From Cupriavidus pauculus (GTDB lineage Bacteria; Pseudomonadota; Gammaproteobacteria; Burkholderiales; Burkholderiaceae): DNA of 64,000 nucleotides. The notes beneath the pieces are model-generated. The model made no database searches and had not been told where the DNA came from. It worked only from the letters and a program-made list of their open reading frames with translations. Of this stretch, positions 51,851-60,549 are shown in pieces (the stretch's first letter is position 1; each line of letters begins with the position of its first letter). The stretch is taken from NCBI RefSeq assembly GCF_008801835.1, contig NZ_VZOW01000019.1:49829-113828 (forward strand). The letters are read 5' to 3'. The translations under genes were made by a program, and so were the position numbers.

Positions 51851-53848
51851 TCAGGCGGTCTGCATCTCGCCGCCCGTGGTTTGCTTGCGGCGCTCCAGCG
51901 AGGCGTATTTTTCCTTATTGTCGTCGCCGATATAAAGCACGCGCGGATCCGAGGTGCGGGTGTTGTCGAGCGCGAAGCCCGCCAGCGAGTCGTGCACGTA
52001 GACCGAGAAAAACTGGTACAGGTCGGACGATTCCGCCAGCGGTTTGCGGTTGACCACGACTTCGGTGTAGGCATCGACGATCGCCTGGTAGTGCGGCCGC
52101 ATGCGTTTGGACGGGTCGTCCTTGTGCCACTTGTGCAGCGCCTCGGCGTCCTCGAGCAGCCACGCGTCGAACTCCTTCATGTTCTCGAGCAGGTCGCCGT
52201 CGTTGGCCGCACCGTCCACGCGCGCCTGTGCCTTGCGCCAGGCGTCGTGGGCCGCCTCTTCCTTCTTCTTCAGGTCCGTCACCATGCCGCGCCACATGTC
52301 GGTCTGGTTGGCGTAGCCGGGGCTGCTCTGCGCCGCGCTGAGCGCGGATTCCGCATCGGCGCGCTGCGCCTGGAGCCGGTAGTAATCGCGCGCCTTGTCC
52401 TTCGCTGCGGTGCTTAGCGCCGCGCGGTCCTTGGCGAAGCCGCTCTCGTTCTGCTGGATGCGCTTCTGTTCCTGCGTGGCGTTGGCGCCTGCCGAACGCC
52501 GTACCGCAGCGGACAAGCGAAAGCGCCAGTACAGCTTCATATGCGCGAGCACGGTCTTGCCCAGCGGCAGGCCCTGCGGCACTTGCGCGATATAGGCGTT
52601 CCACAGCGGCAGCAGCTTGTCGTAACGCTGGCGCCCCGCGTCGTCCAGCGCGAAATCGCTCAGTTCGTCGGCCGATGCCAGCTCCGACAGGCTGCGCATC
52701 GGCACGCCCGCTGCCACGGCGCGCTCCAGCATGATGCGCAGCGGCACAATGGCCAGAACGCTGGACTTGCCGCCCTCGCCTTCCCGATAGCCGCCGCCGA
52801 CATCCGAGTGGACGCCGGGCAGCACCATCTCATGGGTGCCGAGCGGATACTGATTGCCGTCCAGCGCGCTGTCGAGCGGGAACGAGTTGCGCATCTCGTG
52901 GCCCGAAGCCATGTGCATGCATTGCGTAACCAGATCGGCAATGCGCAGGCCATCGCCCCACGCACCGTGACCATCGGCGGGCCCAGGCGACGGATCCGCG
53001 CCCGGTTCGCCAAAGGCGAGATTTTTCAGGTCCTGGTCCGACTGCATGCCGCCGTACGGGTAACTCAACGCCGAACGCCAGCTGAAGCTGCGCCGGCGGT
53101 TGACCGGCGCATTGTTAGTGCTCATGGGCAGGCCGACCGATGCCACCGTGTCGAAAATGCCCATGAAATAGACCTCGATCGGGTACCCACCCTTCACGAC
53201 CTTGCCCGATGTCCCCAGCGCGCCGCCCCGCACCTTGAAGTTGCCGCGACTTCCCACGCAGCTTTTCTGCAGATCGCGCGCGAAGGCGCGCGCCAGTGCG
53301 GCGCCGCGTGAAAAGCCGAAGATCGCGATGCGCAGCTTGACGATCTTGTTGGACGGATTGTTGGCGCGCGCCTCGGCCTTGATCAGCAGGTTGGCCAGTT
53401 CCTTGAACGCCCAGTCCAGGCGCGCCTGTCCGAGCGCGCCCATGCCGCTGCCGGTCATCTTGCCGCCCGGATCGCCGATGTCGCGGAAATAGGTGCCGAT
53501 GCCAGGAATGTAGCGACGGTAGATATGCTTGATATCGTCGTCGGCATAGTGGCTGCGATAGAGCCGGGCCACGTTGCTGTGTTCTCCGGTCGGCGTGTCC
53601 GCGTCCATGTTGTTGCCCGTGCCATCGAAGAAGAACGACACGGTGATGCACTGCGGGCACGGCGCCGGCGGCCGCTGCTGGCCCTGTTCGTTGACACCGG
53701 CGGCCGCCGCGTTGGCCCCGGCCTTGCGCGGCTTGCCGGGTGGCGCCACGCCGGCCGTATCCCAGTCCGCAGCATCCGCACCGCTGGCCAGGTTTTCCCG
53801 CGGCTGGTCGAGCGGCGCCACCTTCTTCGCTTCGGCACTAGTCGTCAT
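51851..53848 (-). CDS. tle1: Tle1-family T6SS phospholipase effector (DUF2235)
   Basis: A 665-residue alpha/beta-hydrolase effector; characterised Tle1 members are phospholipases. The N-terminal 60 residues are disordered and Ala-rich. The DUF2235 core starts VSFFFDGTGNN (75-80) and has the nucleophile elbow GFSRGA with Ser180, and GVHSDVGGGY near 345-354 with the likely catalytic His. FDTVAS near 232-237 may supply the acid. A helical C-terminal part follows (coiled segment around 470-560). The start ATG at 53848 overlaps the DUF3304 stop by 11 bp; a GTG 6 nt upstream is possible. It is the last gene of the vgrG-DUF4123-DUF3304-tle1 module. Confidence 0.88.
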   Translation of the reverse strand: MTTSAEAKKVAPLDQPRENLASGADAADWDTAGVAPPGKPRKAGANAAAAGVNEQGQQRPPAPCPQCITVSFFFDGTGNNMDADTPTGEHSNVARLYRSHYADDDIKHIYRRYIPGIGTYFRDIGDPGGKMTGSGMGALGQARLDWAFKELANLLIKAEARANNPSNKIVKLRIAIFGFSRGAALARAFARDLQKSCVGSRGNFKVRGGALGTSGKVVKGGYPIEVYFMGIFDTVASVGLPMSTNNAPVNRRRSFSWRSALSYPYGGMQSDQDLKNLAFGEPGADPSPGPADGHGAWGDGLRIADLVTQCMHMASGHEMRNSFPLDSALDGNQYPLGTHEMVLPGVHSDVGGGYREGEGGKSSVLAIVPLRIMLERAVAAGVPMRSLSELASADELSDFALDDAGRQRYDKLLPLWNAYIAQVPQGLPLGKTVLAHMKLYWRFRLSAAVRRSAGANATQEQKRIQQNESGFAKDRAALSTAAKDKARDYYRLQAQRADAESALSAAQSSPGYANQTDMWRGMVTDLKKKEEAAHDAWRKAQARVDGAANDGDLLENMKEFDAWLLEDAEALHKWHKDDPSKRMRPHYQAIVDAYTEVVVNRKPLAESSDLYQFFSVYVHDSLAGFALDNTRTSDPRVLYIGDDNKEKYASLERRKQTTGGEMQTA

Positions 53849-54467
53849 GGCCACAGCTACCGTATTTGCTGTCGTGGTTCACGTTGCCCGACGCCTTGCG
53901 CTTGACGTAGCTGACGCGATCGAGCTGCAGGCGCGGCGGCGACGGATAGTCGGACATCGCCGCCTTGATCGTGCCGTCCTGGAAGAAATGCACCTCCAGA
54001 TACTGCGGATCGGCCGGCACCGGGCCGTCCAGCAAAATGGTCTGCCGACACCAGGGCACCTTGCCATCGCGCTTCCAGGCGATATCAATCGTGATGGGCA
54101 ATGCGGTATCGGCTGGCACCGCAGCGCAGCAGGTGCCGCCGCCACCGCCGGACGTTTTCGACGAGACCTCGATATTGCCGCCGCCCGCGCCATTGACGGT
54201 AAAGCTGCCGATGTAGGTATCGGTGTAGTTGTAGCCGACGATGGTCAGCCCGCCCATCCCCGCAGGCGTGCGATGCGGCCCCGTGTACAGGCGCGTGCCA
54301 TTGAAGCTCGGCCCGCCCGATTCGAGCATCGCGCGGGTCTTGGGCGACATCTGCAATTCCGCCGCGCTGGCGGCGGCCCACACCGGCACGCATAACAGCA
54401 TGGCCAGCAGGCGCTTGATGAATGATGGGGTATGACTCGACAACATCTGGGCATCCTTGCGGTTCAT
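53838..54467 (-). CDS. DUF3304 protein, putative periplasmic immunity protein for Tle1
   Basis: A 209-residue exported protein. A signal peptide ends near residue 36 (AAASAA-ELQ), so the mature protein is periplasmic. The DUF3304 domain shows IVGYNYTDTYIGSFTVNGAG, a Gly-rich loop with CC, and LEVHFFQDGTIKAAMSDY with SPPRLQLDRV. DUF3304 proteins lie next to Tle1-type lipases and protect the producer from periplasmic attack (family knowledge). The ATG at 54467 overlaps the DUF4123 stop as ATGA. An ATG at 54446 is a second possible start. The gene order vgrG-DUF4123-DUF3304-tle1 places immunity before the toxin. Confidence 0.82.
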   Translation of the reverse strand: MNRKDAQMLSSHTPSFIKRLLAMLLCVPVWAAASAAELQMSPKTRAMLESGGPSFNGTRLYTGPHRTPAGMGGLTIVGYNYTDTYIGSFTVNGAGGGNIEVSSKTSGGGGGTCCAAVPADTALPITIDIAWKRDGKVPWCRQTILLDGPVPADPQYLEVHFFQDGTIKAAMSDYPSPPRLQLDRVSYVKRKASGNVNHDSKYGSCGHDD

Positions 54468-55354
54468 TCTTCCTGCTCCGCCGCGCGGTGCAGCGCCTCG
54501 TTGAATGTCAGGCGGCCGTCGCTGACTTCGGGCAGCAGTGCGGCCCACGGCTCGCGCTGGTCGAAATCCATGCCGGCCAGCATGCAAAGCATGGCAAACG
54601 ACTGCATGTCCGGCAGATCCCGCAAGCCCCAGCCGCGTGCGCGCTCGACGATCGCGCGCACCACGGGATAACGCGCCGGGTATGGGATCGCCATGAATCG
54701 GGGCGTGCCGCGGGTGGTCAGCAGGTCCATCACGGCATCCGGTTCCGATGCCGTGATCATCGCCACTTCCTGCGCCGTCGTGAGCCGCAGCGGCGCGGTA
54801 AAGGTATCGACGCCGCCGGCATCCAGCCGCGTGCAGGGCACCATGGCGCCTTCGCGATCGGCGGCCCACCAGTGGACCGCACATGACAGGAACGCGTCGC
54901 ACTGCGCCTCGGTCAGTGTTTCGAGCAGCGCAAACAGCACGCGCGTATCGAAGAAGCGCAGCAGCATCGGCATGTCGTCGGACAGCAGCACCTCGGTGCG
55001 CGCGGTCAGCACGCGCGCCAGGTCGCGCAATTCGAGCGCGCTGTCGATCACGCTCAGGGCGCTGGCATAGCAGGCCGCATCGGCCAGCGCAGCGATCTGA
55101 TGCCGATGGCTGGCGATGCCGGTATCGATGCGCAGCAGGAATGGCGTCACGCCGTCGCTGCAGGCGTCGGCGTCCTGGCCCAGCAGCGCATGATGCGGCA
55201 GCGTCAGCAGGCGCGAGACCAGCGCAGCCTGCCCCTGCAGCGCTCCCTGGTTCACCAGCAGATAGCGATGCACGCCCAATCCAGATGGCGGCAACGCATC
55301 GAGCGACTGCCAAAGCGGGGATTCCTGCGGCGTGGGTTCCTGGCGCGACATCAT
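54464..55354 (-). CDS. DUF4123-domain adaptor/chaperone for the Tle1 lipase
   Basis: A 296-residue adaptor of the DUF4123 type. The N-terminal RYLLVNQGAL and the MLLRFFDTRVLFALLETL block (about 130-147) are the family core. It begins 3 bp after the vgrG stop and ends in an ATGA overlap with the DUF3304 gene, so the module is tightly coupled. It probably loads the downstream Tle1 onto VgrG copy 3. It is distinct from the DUF4123 gene at 29834-30976, consistent with one adaptor per effector. Confidence 0.82.
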   Translation of the reverse strand: MMSRQEPTPQESPLWQSLDALPPSGLGVHRYLLVNQGALQGQAALVSRLLTLPHHALLGQDADACSDGVTPFLLRIDTGIASHRHQIAALADAACYASALSVIDSALELRDLARVLTARTEVLLSDDMPMLLRFFDTRVLFALLETLTEAQCDAFLSCAVHWWAADREGAMVPCTRLDAGGVDTFTAPLRLTTAQEVAMITASEPDAVMDLLTTRGTPRFMAIPYPARYPVVRAIVERARGWGLRDLPDMQSFAMLCMLAGMDFDQREPWAALLPEVSDGRLTFNEALHRAAEQEE

Positions 55355-55357
55355 CGG

Positions 55358-58219
55358 CTACCTGGCCGCAAACGGCGCGCCCGATGCCTGCGCGGCAGCC
55401 AGGCATTCCTTGCAGACGTTGTTCGGCATCAGCGGCAGGTCGGCCTGCACCTGGGTCGGGCCATCGAATTTGCGTTGTGCGGATTTGTAGGTGATCACGC
55501 CGGGGGCTTCCACGGTGATATTTCCGCCCTCGATGGTAATCGACGCGCCGCCTGCCGTGGCCACGCGAATACGTTTGGCGGCGGCGAAATCGACGGCGGC
55601 ATTGCGCGACACCACCTTCATGTCGCCCTGCGATTGCAGCTTCATGACGTCGTGCTGCGCCTGCATGTCGATATCGGTTTCGCCGGCGATCAAGCGGATG
55701 CCGGTGTTGTCGTCGCCGGCTTTCTCCAGCGCGGCGGCAATGCCGAACGCCTGTTTGGCGTGAAAGCGCGCCTGTCCGCCCACGGCCAGATTGGTGTCCT
55801 CGCCGCTGCTCAGGCTGATGCTTTCCCCGCTGACCATCTGCAGATGCTGACCAGCAATGGCCGCAAAGCCGGCGCGGCCATTCAGGTGCACGATCGCCGC
55901 GCCCTGCGCGGGCACCTTGCCCGGGGTGCGCGTGTTGCGCGCGGCGGCGTCGGCCTGGGCGGCGGACAAGTCCTTGCCGTCGACCATGCCCTGCGCGGCG
56001 GTTTCCAGCTTGCCAAGCGGCGCCTGGTCGCCGCGCGCCACGGCCAGCGCGGGGGCCTGGTGCGACACGGCGCCATCGCTCAGCGTCCGTGTCAACGTGC
56101 GGGCCTGTCGGATCAACGCGATGCCGGCGGCGTTGTCGCCGGTCGGCACGGGACGCTGCGATTGCGCGTCGTAGTAAGTGGTGACGAGCACGCCGGCCTG
56201 CCCGCGCACGGCGGCGTAGCCATCGGTGCGCAGCTCGAACCCGTGGCCGCGGAAACTGCCACGGGTGTTGTCCTGCTGGTGGATCAAGTGGCCAAGGTTC
56301 AGTTGCGAAAACTGCAGCGTGGTGGCCAGTTGCGTGCGCAGCTGGCCGTCGCTGTCATCGAACACCAACTGGTTGCTGCCTTCGCCGCCATGCTCGCGGC
56401 TTTTGAAACCGCTCAGCGCCGCAGCGTTGCGATGGCCGTCCTGATCCTGGCTCATGCCATGCCACGCAGGTGCAGCGCCGCCGGCCACGTTGGCCTGCGC
56501 GCTGGGCGCCGTATCGCTGGCCTGCTTGTACACCTCGGCGTTGCCGCTGTCGCTGGCCTTGCCGCCGGGGCTGGGCGCAATGCCGCCTTCGCCCTGGCCG
56601 TTGTAGAGCGCGCCCACCACGACAGGCTGGTCGATATCGTCATCGACGAACTTGACCAGCACTTCCTGACCGATGCGCGGCAGCCACTGCCAGCCCATGC
56701 CCGCGCCGGCCTGCCGTTGTGCGGCGCGCACCCAGCGCGAACTGCGGTCGTCCGGCCGCTCGCCCTTCTGCCACGGAAACCGGATGCGCACTTCGCCGTG
56801 CGGGCTGACGTAATGCTCCGCGCCCGAGGCGCTGGTCTCGCCTTCGGGTCCCACCACGCGCGCGGTATGCACACCGGTCACGGTTGGACTGGCGTAGAGC
56901 CTTGCGCCCGTCGCATCGGTCACGCGCGGACGCCATGGCCGATCGGCATGGATCGCCCGGAAAGCGTTGGCATAGCCCTGTTCGCGCGCGGCGGCAAGCA
57001 GATGGGCATCCACATTCCGGCGTTCGATGGCTGCGCTGTCGACCAGAAAACCTATCGTCTGCGGGCCATTCTCGGGCGCGGTGGGCGGCGCATCGAACAC
57101 CAGCGCATCGGCAAGCTTGCCCAGCCGGCTATCGATCGACGCGCGCGCTTGCGCGACCAGATTGTTGATGCCGCAATGCTCCACGACGTCCAGCAGCAGC
57201 GGATACGCGCCGCTATCGCCTCCAGGCAGATGCGGGCAATCGGTCACCCGGGTGCGCACGCCCGCCACATAGGTGCGCACACTGCCGCGGCCGGCAAACA
57301 GCTGGGCGCGCGCTTCGATGCCTTCCATCAGTTGTGTCGCCAGGCGCTGCGCGCCGGCCTCGTCCTTGACCACGGACTGGCTGACCGACAGGTACGAATC
57401 GGGACACTGCGCGCTGCCGCCAAACCGTGCCGGGGCGTGCGCGCGCATGCTGCGCTTGGCGCCGTGATCCCACGCCACCACGGCGATGCCGGGCGCGCTC
57501 ATGCGCGTATGGCAGATCAGCTGCTGGATGGCGTCGGCCTCTTCCTGACTGTGCGCGCGGTGATAACGCACGTCGCCCGATGAGTCCTCGGGCAACGCGG
57601 CGCTGTCGGCAAAAATGGTCAGCGTGTGCTGCGCGGGCGCCTGCTCGTCTTCGACGAAGGCAAAGCCGAGACCGGCCTCGGCCAGCAGGCGCGACAAAAA
57701 GGCGTAGTCGGTTTCGCGATACTGGCTCACATGCGCCCGCGCGCCGATCTCGTCGATGCGCTGCTGTGCATTGGCGGTGAAGCGCCACGACTGGAATGGC
57801 GCGTAAGGCGACAGCAGCAGGCCGACGATATCGGCCAGCGTGCGGTCCTGGAACACCTGGCTGTGGCGTTGCTGCGTGGCCAGCCAGAGCCAGGGCACCA
57901 GTGTCAGGCGATAGCGCGCCAGCGTGCCATCGGCGCCGAGCTTCTCGGCGCTGCGCACCAGGCCGGAACGGCGCGCCTCGCTGCCATCGGCCAGCCGAGT
58001 AAACAAGGTGACACGTTGCCCGATGAACTCCTTGAGCGGAATCTGCGCATTGGCGCTGGCCGCGATCACGCGCATTTCGCCAAGCTCGGACAGCGCTTCG
58101 CGTCCGATCCAGGCTTCCACGGCAAGCTGTTGCACCGCGCCCTCGCCTTCTAGCCGGTACAGCCGGCCTGCGGGCGAAAACGCGTTCAGGAGATCTGGGG
58201 TCTGGCTGCTGGTATCCAT
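55358..58219 (-). CDS. vgrG: VgrG spike protein (TssI), copy 3
   Basis: A tip protein of 953 residues. The gp27-like head (about 20-450) has HSQVFQDRTLADIVGLLL, YRETDYAFLSRLLAEAGLGF and TVTGVHTARVVGPEG, the gp5 OB-fold (about 480-560) has WLPRIGQEVLVKFVDDDIDQP, and the DUF2345 spike (about 740-910) has the usual repeats. It ends with a Cys pair (VCKECLAAAQ). It differs from copies 1 and 2 throughout. It leads the DUF4123-DUF3304-tle1 module. No good ribosome binding site precedes the ATG; 90 bp separate it from the next gene upstream. Confidence 0.93.
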   Translation of the reverse strand: MDTSSQTPDLLNAFSPAGRLYRLEGEGAVQQLAVEAWIGREALSELGEMRVIAASANAQIPLKEFIGQRVTLFTRLADGSEARRSGLVRSAEKLGADGTLARYRLTLVPWLWLATQQRHSQVFQDRTLADIVGLLLSPYAPFQSWRFTANAQQRIDEIGARAHVSQYRETDYAFLSRLLAEAGLGFAFVEDEQAPAQHTLTIFADSAALPEDSSGDVRYHRAHSQEEADAIQQLICHTRMSAPGIAVVAWDHGAKRSMRAHAPARFGGSAQCPDSYLSVSQSVVKDEAGAQRLATQLMEGIEARAQLFAGRGSVRTYVAGVRTRVTDCPHLPGGDSGAYPLLLDVVEHCGINNLVAQARASIDSRLGKLADALVFDAPPTAPENGPQTIGFLVDSAAIERRNVDAHLLAAAREQGYANAFRAIHADRPWRPRVTDATGARLYASPTVTGVHTARVVGPEGETSASGAEHYVSPHGEVRIRFPWQKGERPDDRSSRWVRAAQRQAGAGMGWQWLPRIGQEVLVKFVDDDIDQPVVVGALYNGQGEGGIAPSPGGKASDSGNAEVYKQASDTAPSAQANVAGGAAPAWHGMSQDQDGHRNAAALSGFKSREHGGEGSNQLVFDDSDGQLRTQLATTLQFSQLNLGHLIHQQDNTRGSFRGHGFELRTDGYAAVRGQAGVLVTTYYDAQSQRPVPTGDNAAGIALIRQARTLTRTLSDGAVSHQAPALAVARGDQAPLGKLETAAQGMVDGKDLSAAQADAAARNTRTPGKVPAQGAAIVHLNGRAGFAAIAGQHLQMVSGESISLSSGEDTNLAVGGQARFHAKQAFGIAAALEKAGDDNTGIRLIAGETDIDMQAQHDVMKLQSQGDMKVVSRNAAVDFAAAKRIRVATAGGASITIEGGNITVEAPGVITYKSAQRKFDGPTQVQADLPLMPNNVCKECLAAAQASGAPFAAR

Positions 58220-58309
58220 GGCAGTCTGCCGCCGGCTGCTGCGGGCTTCGCCTGCATGCGTCGCGGATGCGGCGGCAGGCGAATGTCCGGCGTACGCGGC
58301 GTGGGCGCG

Positions 58310-59149
58310 CTATTGCGTGCGGGTGGTGGACCGGGTCCGGCCCTTGGTGGCGACGGTCGAAGACGGCGGCGGCGCCATCAGCGCAGCCAGCACATCGGCA
58401 TCCGGATCGTCCTCCGCGCGCGAGGCCGGCGCCTTCTTGCGCGTGGCCTTCTTGCGATCGCTGGAACCGGCCTTGGCCAGTGAATTGGCGCTGCCAGACT
58501 TTACCTCAGCCTTCGCAGCACTTCCATCACTTTTGGCATTTGTATTTTTTGCCACCGCGGGCGACGATTTCGGAGCATCGCCGGCATGCTTGTGCGTGGC
58601 CGCATGGGCTGCGCCAACCGCCGCGAGGCTGGCCATGGCGGCCGCAGTGGCCGATTCCGGCGTGCGTCCGAGCTGATCGAGCGCCACCTCATCACGCTTT
58701 GCCGACTGCGCCGCAGCGGCAGATGACACATCGATGACTGTTGCGTCTGCCGCGCCGTCGGGTGTCACGTTCGAAACGGCCGTTTCAGTTTGAGGCTGTG
58801 CCATCCCGGCCACAGATGCAGTGGAAGGCGTCGGCTCCGACGGATCCGCCGGGGCGGCATTCGTCGCCGGGGCCGGCGCGGGCGCCGGGTTGGCGGCCAC
58901 CACGTCGTCGCGCTCGTGGGCCCACCACGCGGAGGCCACGCCCGCCAGCATCAGCACAGCCACCAACGCCAGAATCGCGCGCTGGCGGCCGCCGCGGGCG
59001 GTTCTGGCGCCCGGGCGCACGGCTGCGGCGGTCGGCACACGCCCTTCCAGGCCAGCCAGGATGCGTACGTCGGCGCCGCCCTCCTGCCCTTGCTGGGGGC
59101 CAAAGAGCGTCGGGGGTGTATCCCGTTTCGATTCGTCGCTGGTACTCAT
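58310..59149 (-). CDS. Single-pass membrane protein of unknown function in the T6SS cluster
   Basis: A 279-residue protein I do not recognise. It has a cytoplasmic N-terminus of about 53 residues, one transmembrane helix near 54-75 (AILALVAVLMLAGVASAWW) and a long, Ala/Pro/Ser/Lys-rich extracytoplasmic tail with basic KKATRKKAPAS near the end. No enzyme motifs are visible. The ATG at 59149 with GAGGG at 6 nt is preferred to the longer frame. It lies upstream of vgrG copy 3 on the same strand and is divergent from tagX. It may be a membrane-complex accessory or a wall-interacting protein; this is a guess from topology. Confidence 0.65.
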   Translation of the reverse strand: MSTSDESKRDTPPTLFGPQQGQEGGADVRILAGLEGRVPTAAAVRPGARTARGGRQRAILALVAVLMLAGVASAWWAHERDDVVAANPAPAPAPATNAAPADPSEPTPSTASVAGMAQPQTETAVSNVTPDGAADATVIDVSSAAAAQSAKRDEVALDQLGRTPESATAAAMASLAAVGAAHAATHKHAGDAPKSSPAVAKNTNAKSDGSAAKAEVKSGSANSLAKAGSSDRKKATRKKAPASRAEDDPDADVLAALMAPPPSSTVATKGRTRSTTRTQ

Positions 59150-59332
59150 CAAGGCCCTCGGAACGCGGCTGGGGTCCGGGCAAAATTGACACAATATGTC
59201 ATCGTCCGGACGCGGTATCAAAATAAATTCGAGGTGATTTTAATGTCGTATTTGGCATAACTGCAAATATACTATTGCCCGCGCCGCAGGCATCGGTACT
59301 CCGGGTGAGGTCATGCACGGCTCGACATAACG

Positions 59333-60184
59333 ATGATCTACCTGGCCCTGACCCTTTACTTCCTGCTGATGGTGGCTGCCGCCGCTGTACTGCTGCTGCC
59401 AGATGTGCGGCAGCGGGTGTTCACGACCGCGCGCGCGCATTGGCACCGCGTCAGCGCGGGCACCGCGGCCGCCGGTGCGCGCTCGGCCGGCACATTGCGT
59501 TCGTCGATCGGGCAGGCGGCCAGTTCTGCCGATGCGTTCAGGCATTTTGTGGCGCGTCGCCGCGTGTTCGTGCTGTGCGCGGCGGGCGTGGTGGCCACGC
59601 CGCCGCTGGTGGCGCTGGCGCTGCGGGGCGAGCACGTGTTCGAGTTCGACGACGATGCATCGCGCGAGCCCGACGAAAAGATCGCCGCGCTGCTCAACGG
59701 CGAGCGGCTGGTGCCGCCCCCGCCGTTGCCGCCGGACGTGTTTACCACCGCCGAGGTGGAGCGCATCCGGCCGGCGATCCGCGAGGCGAGCCGCAACTGG
59801 GAGCAGCTTGACGCAGAGTTCAAGCAGCGGCTGCTGCTGGTGTTCAAGCTCATGCGCGACGAACACGGCTACGAGATGGCGCTGCTCGAAGGCTATCGCA
59901 GCCCCGAGCGGCAAGCCAGGCTGGCGGCGCTGGGCAGCAATGTCACGCAGGCCGGGGCGTACCACAGCTATCACCAGTACGGGCTGGCGGCGGACTGCGC
60001 GTTCTATCGCGAGGGCAAGCTGGTGATCAGCGAGAAAGACCCGTGGGCGATGCGCGGATACGAGCTGTACGGTCAGATCGCGGAATCGGCGGGCCTTACC
60101 TGGGGCGGCCGCTGGAAGATGATGGACCTGGGTCACGTCGAGCTGCGCCGCGCCGGCGTGCTTGGCAAGAAGCCCGCGCCATGA
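59333..60184 (+). CDS. tagX: TagX-like M15 peptidoglycan endopeptidase
   Basis: A 283-residue membrane-bound M15-family zinc peptidase. Two hydrophobic segments (about 2-22 and 77-97) precede the periplasmic catalytic domain. The zinc ligands are in place: H214 and D221 in SYHQYGLAAD, and H268 in LGHVELRR, with EGYRSPERQ (186-194) before them. Acinetobacter TagX is an L,D-endopeptidase that helps T6SS assembly cross the wall (established). This locus has a TssL without a peptidoglycan-binding domain, so a TagX role is plausible here. It heads the tagX-PAAR-membrane protein-tssM operon. Confidence 0.83.
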   Translation: MIYLALTLYFLLMVAAAAVLLLPDVRQRVFTTARAHWHRVSAGTAAAGARSAGTLRSSIGQAASSADAFRHFVARRRVFVLCAAGVVATPPLVALALRGEHVFEFDDDASREPDEKIAALLNGERLVPPPPLPPDVFTTAEVERIRPAIREASRNWEQLDAEFKQRLLLVFKLMRDEHGYEMALLEGYRSPERQARLAALGSNVTQAGAYHSYHQYGLAADCAFYREGKLVISEKDPWAMRGYELYGQIAESAGLTWGGRWKMMDLGHVELRRAGVLGKKPAP

Positions 60185-60236
60185 CGACCACGGCGGCGGC
60201 GAATTGGACGGGATGCATTGGGAAGGAATTGCAAAC

Positions 60237-60503
60237 ATGACAAAGCCATTCATCGTGCTCGGTGACAAGACCGACCACGGCGGCACCGTGGTGAGCGCAT
60301 CGGGCACCATGACGACCGGCGGCAAGGGCATCGCCTGCGTGGGCGATCACGTCATCTGCCCGCGGCCCGGCCATAGTCAGGTCACCATCGTCAGTGGCGA
60401 TCCGAACGTGATCATCGATGGCCGCGCCGCCGCGCGCCATGGCGACAAGGGGTCGTGCGGCTGCACGTTGCTGTCAACCCAGGGCCTGACCGGCAGCGCT
60501 TGA
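60237..60503 (+). CDS. PAAR-domain spike-tip protein
   Basis: An 88-residue protein consisting of a single PAAR repeat domain: TKPFIVLGDKTDHGGTVVSA, GDHVICPRPGHSQVTIVSGD and HGDKGSCGCTLLSTQGL. It caps a VgrG needle and can carry effectors. The histidines and cysteines that bind the tip zinc are present. The ATG at 60237 has AAGGA upstream and gives the family start; a longer frame begins at 60162. It lies 52 bp after tagX and has no effector fusion, so it is a generic tip cap. Confidence 0.9.
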   Translation: MTKPFIVLGDKTDHGGTVVSASGTMTTGGKGIACVGDHVICPRPGHSQVTIVSGDPNVIIDGRAAARHGDKGSCGCTLLSTQGLTGSA

Positions 60504-60549
60504 ACGCGCCACGCCGCGCAGCGCCCCGCCCCGCGTTCTCTTATTCGCC

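Noticed and set aside
58220..58309. Search for a small gene in the 90-bp gap before vgrG copy 3
   Set aside because: No start with a ribosome binding site and no frame of useful length; it looks like an untranslated spacer.
59187..59201. TGACA-CAATA-TGTCA palindrome upstream of tagX
   Set aside because: Only 5-bp arms; no matching promoter spacing was found (TTGACA here has no -10 at 16-18 bp), so it is not claimed as a site.
59251..59275. Possible sigma54 promoter (TTGGCA...TGCA) before tagX
   Set aside because: The GG to GC spacing is 7 bp, not the 10 bp required between the -24 and -12 elements.
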